From CAVRQM01 sp963732775 (lineage in GTDB: Bacteria > Pseudomonadota > Alphaproteobacteria > Acetobacterales > Acetobacteraceae): DNA of 64,000 nucleotides. The stretch covers positions 186,001 through 250,000 of the forward strand of contig CAVTAR010000001.1 in the NCBI GenBank assembly GCA_963732775.1, in the 5' to 3' direction. Below, one piece after another: positions 62,269 through 64,000 of the stretch. Within the stretch, counting starts at the first letter, position 1, and each line of letters starts with the position of its first letter. A program made the translations under genes and the position numbers. Under the pieces are notes generated by a model. That model saw nothing but the letters and a program-made list of their open reading frames with translations, had not been told where the DNA came from and searched no databases.

Positions 62269-63181
62269 CAGGGCTGCCGGCGACGAGGCTCCGCGCCAGG
62301 GCGAAGGCGTCGCGGAAGTCGAACGCCACCGGTTCGGCGGCCTCGATCATGCGACGGAACAGCCCGAACTCCGCCCGGTACTTGGTGCCGCCGATGGCCA
62401 GCGCGCCGATGCCGAGCGCGCCGCCCTGGGGCGAGCCGCGGCCGATCGCGACCCGATCGGCATGGGCGTCGAGCCCCTCCACCCCGGCCGGCGGCACCGC
62501 GTTCACGTCGGCGGCCACCACGAGGTCGGTCGCGGCCTGGAGCTGTGCCGCCGAGACGATCTGCACCCCGGCGCGGCCGGTACAGAAGATCGCCTCGGCG
62601 CCGCGCACGAGGTCGGCCTTCAGCGCCTCCGTGCTGGCATCGGCGGCGGCCACCTCGACCCCGAAGCGCTGCTGCATCTGTGCCGCGGCCTTGCCGACGC
62701 GGGCCGCCCCGTCATGGCCGGCCAGCGTGACGCGCGCGCCTTCCAGGGCGGCGATCACGCCGGAGGCGAACCCGACCACGCCGGTCGCGCCGAAGATCAC
62801 CACCCGCAAGGCGGCGAGCTTGCGCCCGCGCCCGTGCAGCGCGCGTTCCACCTGCGCCACCATGGCGGCCGCCGTGGTGAACGAGCCGGCCGGGTCGGCG
62901 AACAGCGAGACGACGAAGGGGGGCACCATCGCCTGGCGCGCCGCCTCCAGCATGTCGAGGCTCGCGATGGCGTCGCGGCCGCCGATGAACACGCCGGTAC
63001 GCACCGCCACGTTCGGCGGGCGGGAGAAGATCGCGTCCTGCACCAGGCCGGCGACTTCCTCGGGCGACACGCCGGGGTACGGGATCACGGCGTCGTAGCC
63101 GGCGTCGAGCGCCATGTTCACGTCGAACGGGCTGACATGCTTCAGCGGACTCAGCATGTGCAGGATGTGCTTGTCAGACAA
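62261..63181 (-). CDS. mtdB: NAD(P)-dependent methylene-H4MPT dehydrogenase MtdB
   Basis: MtdB oxidises methylene-H4MPT to methenyl-H4MPT. The 306-residue protein begins SDKHILHMLSPLKHVSPFDV, which matches MtdA/MtdB, and continues NMALDAGYDAVIPYPGVSPE, GVFIGGRDAIASLDMLEAAR and the dinucleotide fold VVIFGATGVVGFASGVIAAL. The start is TTG 63181, overlapping the kinase stop by eight bases, because the next upstream ATG is far away. The neighbours mch and fae fit MtdB better than MtdA. Confidence 0.9.
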   Translation of the reverse strand: MSDKHILHMLSPLKHVSPFDVNMALDAGYDAVIPYPGVSPEEVAGLVQDAIFSRPPNVAVRTGVFIGGRDAIASLDMLEAARQAMVPPFVVSLFADPAGSFTTAAAMVAQVERALHGRGRKLAALRVVIFGATGVVGFASGVIAALEGARVTLAGHDGAARVGKAAAQMQQRFGVEVAAADASTEALKADLVRGAEAIFCTGRAGVQIVSAAQLQAATDLVVAADVNAVPPAGVEGLDAHADRVAIGRGSPQGGALGIGALAIGGTKYRAEFGLFRRMIEAAEPVAFDFRDAFALARSLVAGSPVA

Positions 63182-64000
63182 ATGCGGGTCCTTCCCGGTC
63201 CGGCCCGACCATCGCGACCGACGCGGCGCGATTGAGCGTACGGCACACCTGGAAGTCCAGCCCCCGAAACTCCTGGCACGCTGCCAATTCGTCGGCGAGG
63301 CGGCGCGCGGCCGTGTCGCCGGCGACAAAGGCGAAGCCGGTCGGACCCCAGGAGGTCTGGCCGAGGCCGGTCGCGCCGCGCGCGCCCAGGGCGGCGACCG
63401 CGGCGCCGACGGGGCGGCTGCTGAAGCGGCTGCCGCCCTGCGCCGGGGCGAAATGGTCGCCGAGCCGTTCCTGCATCCGGGTCAGCGCGTCGCCGAACCG
63501 CGGCAGGTCGGCCTCGGCCAGCGCCGGCAGCAACTGCATCAGCACCAGCCGGCACAGCGCGCCGGGGTCCGTCGCGGGCATCGGCGGCAGCTGCGCGAAC
63601 GCCGCGGTCTCGCCCGCGCCGGAGAGCCCGGCACCGGCGCGATCGAGCACCAGGATCACCCGCCAGCCATCCGGCACGGGCAGGCGTGCCAGGATCGGCG
63701 GCAGCGCGCCGCCGGCGCCCGGGCCGCCATCCACCACCAGGCCGCCCTGGTCGAACAGCCCGATGCCCACCCCCGACCGCCTGCCGCGCCCGAGGCTTCG
63801 CGCGTCGGCCCGGGTGTCGGCCGGCAGCCCGTGCAGGCGGCGCAGCGCGGCCGCGACCGCCAGCGCCAGTTGCGTGCCCGAGCCGAGGCCGGCATGGGCC
63901 GGCATGGCCGAGCGTACCTGCAACCGATGCGCCGCGCCGATGCCGAGCGCCGCCCGCGCGGTGCCCAGCATCGCCAGCGCGCGGGCGCCGTCCGGTCCGT
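63174..64000 (-). CDS. Beta-RFAP synthase-like GHMP kinase-fold protein (partial)
   Basis: At least 275 residues are present; the 5' end lies beyond the window. The GHMP motif is SAMPAHAGLGSGTQLALAVA, and the C-terminal core has GLGQTSWGPTGFAFVAGDTA. This matches beta-ribofuranosylaminobenzene 5'-phosphate synthase, which joins 4-hydroxybenzoate-derived or p-aminobenzoate units to PRPP at the first step of H4MPT synthesis. It overlaps mtdB by eight bases and is the upstream gene of the visible minus-strand operon. Confidence 0.82.
   Translation of the reverse strand, partial: GPDGARALAMLGTARAALGIGAAHRLQVRSAMPAHAGLGSGTQLALAVAAALRRLHGLPADTRADARSLGRGRRSGVGIGLFDQGGLVVDGGPGAGGALPPILARLPVPDGWRVILVLDRAGAGLSGAGETAAFAQLPPMPATDPGALCRLVLMQLLPALAEADLPRFGDALTRMQERLGDHFAPAQGGSRFSSRPVGAAVAALGARGATGLGQTSWGPTGFAFVAGDTAARRLADELAACQEFRGLDFQVCRTLNRAASVAMVGPDREGPAFV

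Noticed and set aside
1..64000. tRNA or rRNA genes and CRISPR arrays
   Set aside because: No cloverleaf ends, rRNA-like stretches or evenly spaced direct repeats were noticed by eye; a covariance-model scan could still find a tRNA.

Overview
The window is a 64 kb piece of a GC-rich (roughly 70 %) alphaproteobacterial chromosome. Pointers to this group are a MucR/Ros zinc-finger regulator, a Fur protein lacking the C-terminal Cys pair, an OlsB-like ornithine acyltransferase, a YlxR fused to an L7Ae-like domain, and the nusA-ylxR-infB-rbfA-truB-rpsO-pnp operon. Genes for tetrahydromethanopterin (H4MPT) and methanofuran-type cofactors, for H4MPT-dependent formaldehyde oxidation, and for a PQQ-associated ABC transporter indicate a methylotroph or C1 oxidiser. 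A Rhodospirillales/Acetobacteraceae-like host is my best guess, not a demonstrated assignment.

Layout. 0-9.5 kb: the translation/RNA-metabolism operon, interrupted between rbfA and truB by a DNA methyltransferase-nuclease fusion. 9.6-15.4 kb: a tight cluster of a flavin monooxygenase-like protein, an unusual ACP, a ketoacyl synthase, a type III polyketide synthase, a methyltransferase and a FAD oxidoreductase; this is the best candidate for an undescribed biosynthetic pathway. 15.5-21 kb: an unknown secreted protein and an RND efflux pair. 21.2-23.1 kb: an IS5-like element with visible terminal inverted repeats, then an AT-richer unknown gene. 23.1-36 kb: housekeeping genes (Sua5-type protein, cysQ, purD, xseA, nadK, nitrilase, aminotransferase, tusA-like, mucR, fur, olsB-like, lnt, XRE regulator).

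36-41 kb: a PQQ-dependent-alcohol-oxidation-associated set (ABC ATPase fused in frame to its permease, YVTN propeller, substrate-binding protein, two small secreted proteins). 41-44.7 kb: cofactor genes (MfnB-FolB fusion, MfnE-like kinase, pterin-binding protein, DUF447). 44.7-50.3 kb: an AI-2E-type permease with a long soluble tail, glgX, and a pentapeptide-repeat ion channel. 50.5-56 kb: an oxalate decarboxylase with a divergent LysR regulator and its probable operator, then an iron-type ABC importer. 56-64 kb: the core H4MPT cluster (MfnF-like, HisA-like, fae, CitG-like, ATP-grasp, mch, ATP-grasp, mtdB, GHMP kinase), mostly overlapping and on the minus strand.

Caution. Many genes that must be intact in a living cell (nusA, infB, rbfA, fur, fae, mch) are broken here by single-base shifts. 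Where the expected reading is clear, the fix is nearly always removal of one extra base, and the shifts cluster in a few stretches. I read this as sequence or assembly error, not gene decay, and report each such gene as one CDS spanning its frames. No tRNA, rRNA or CRISPR array was recognised.
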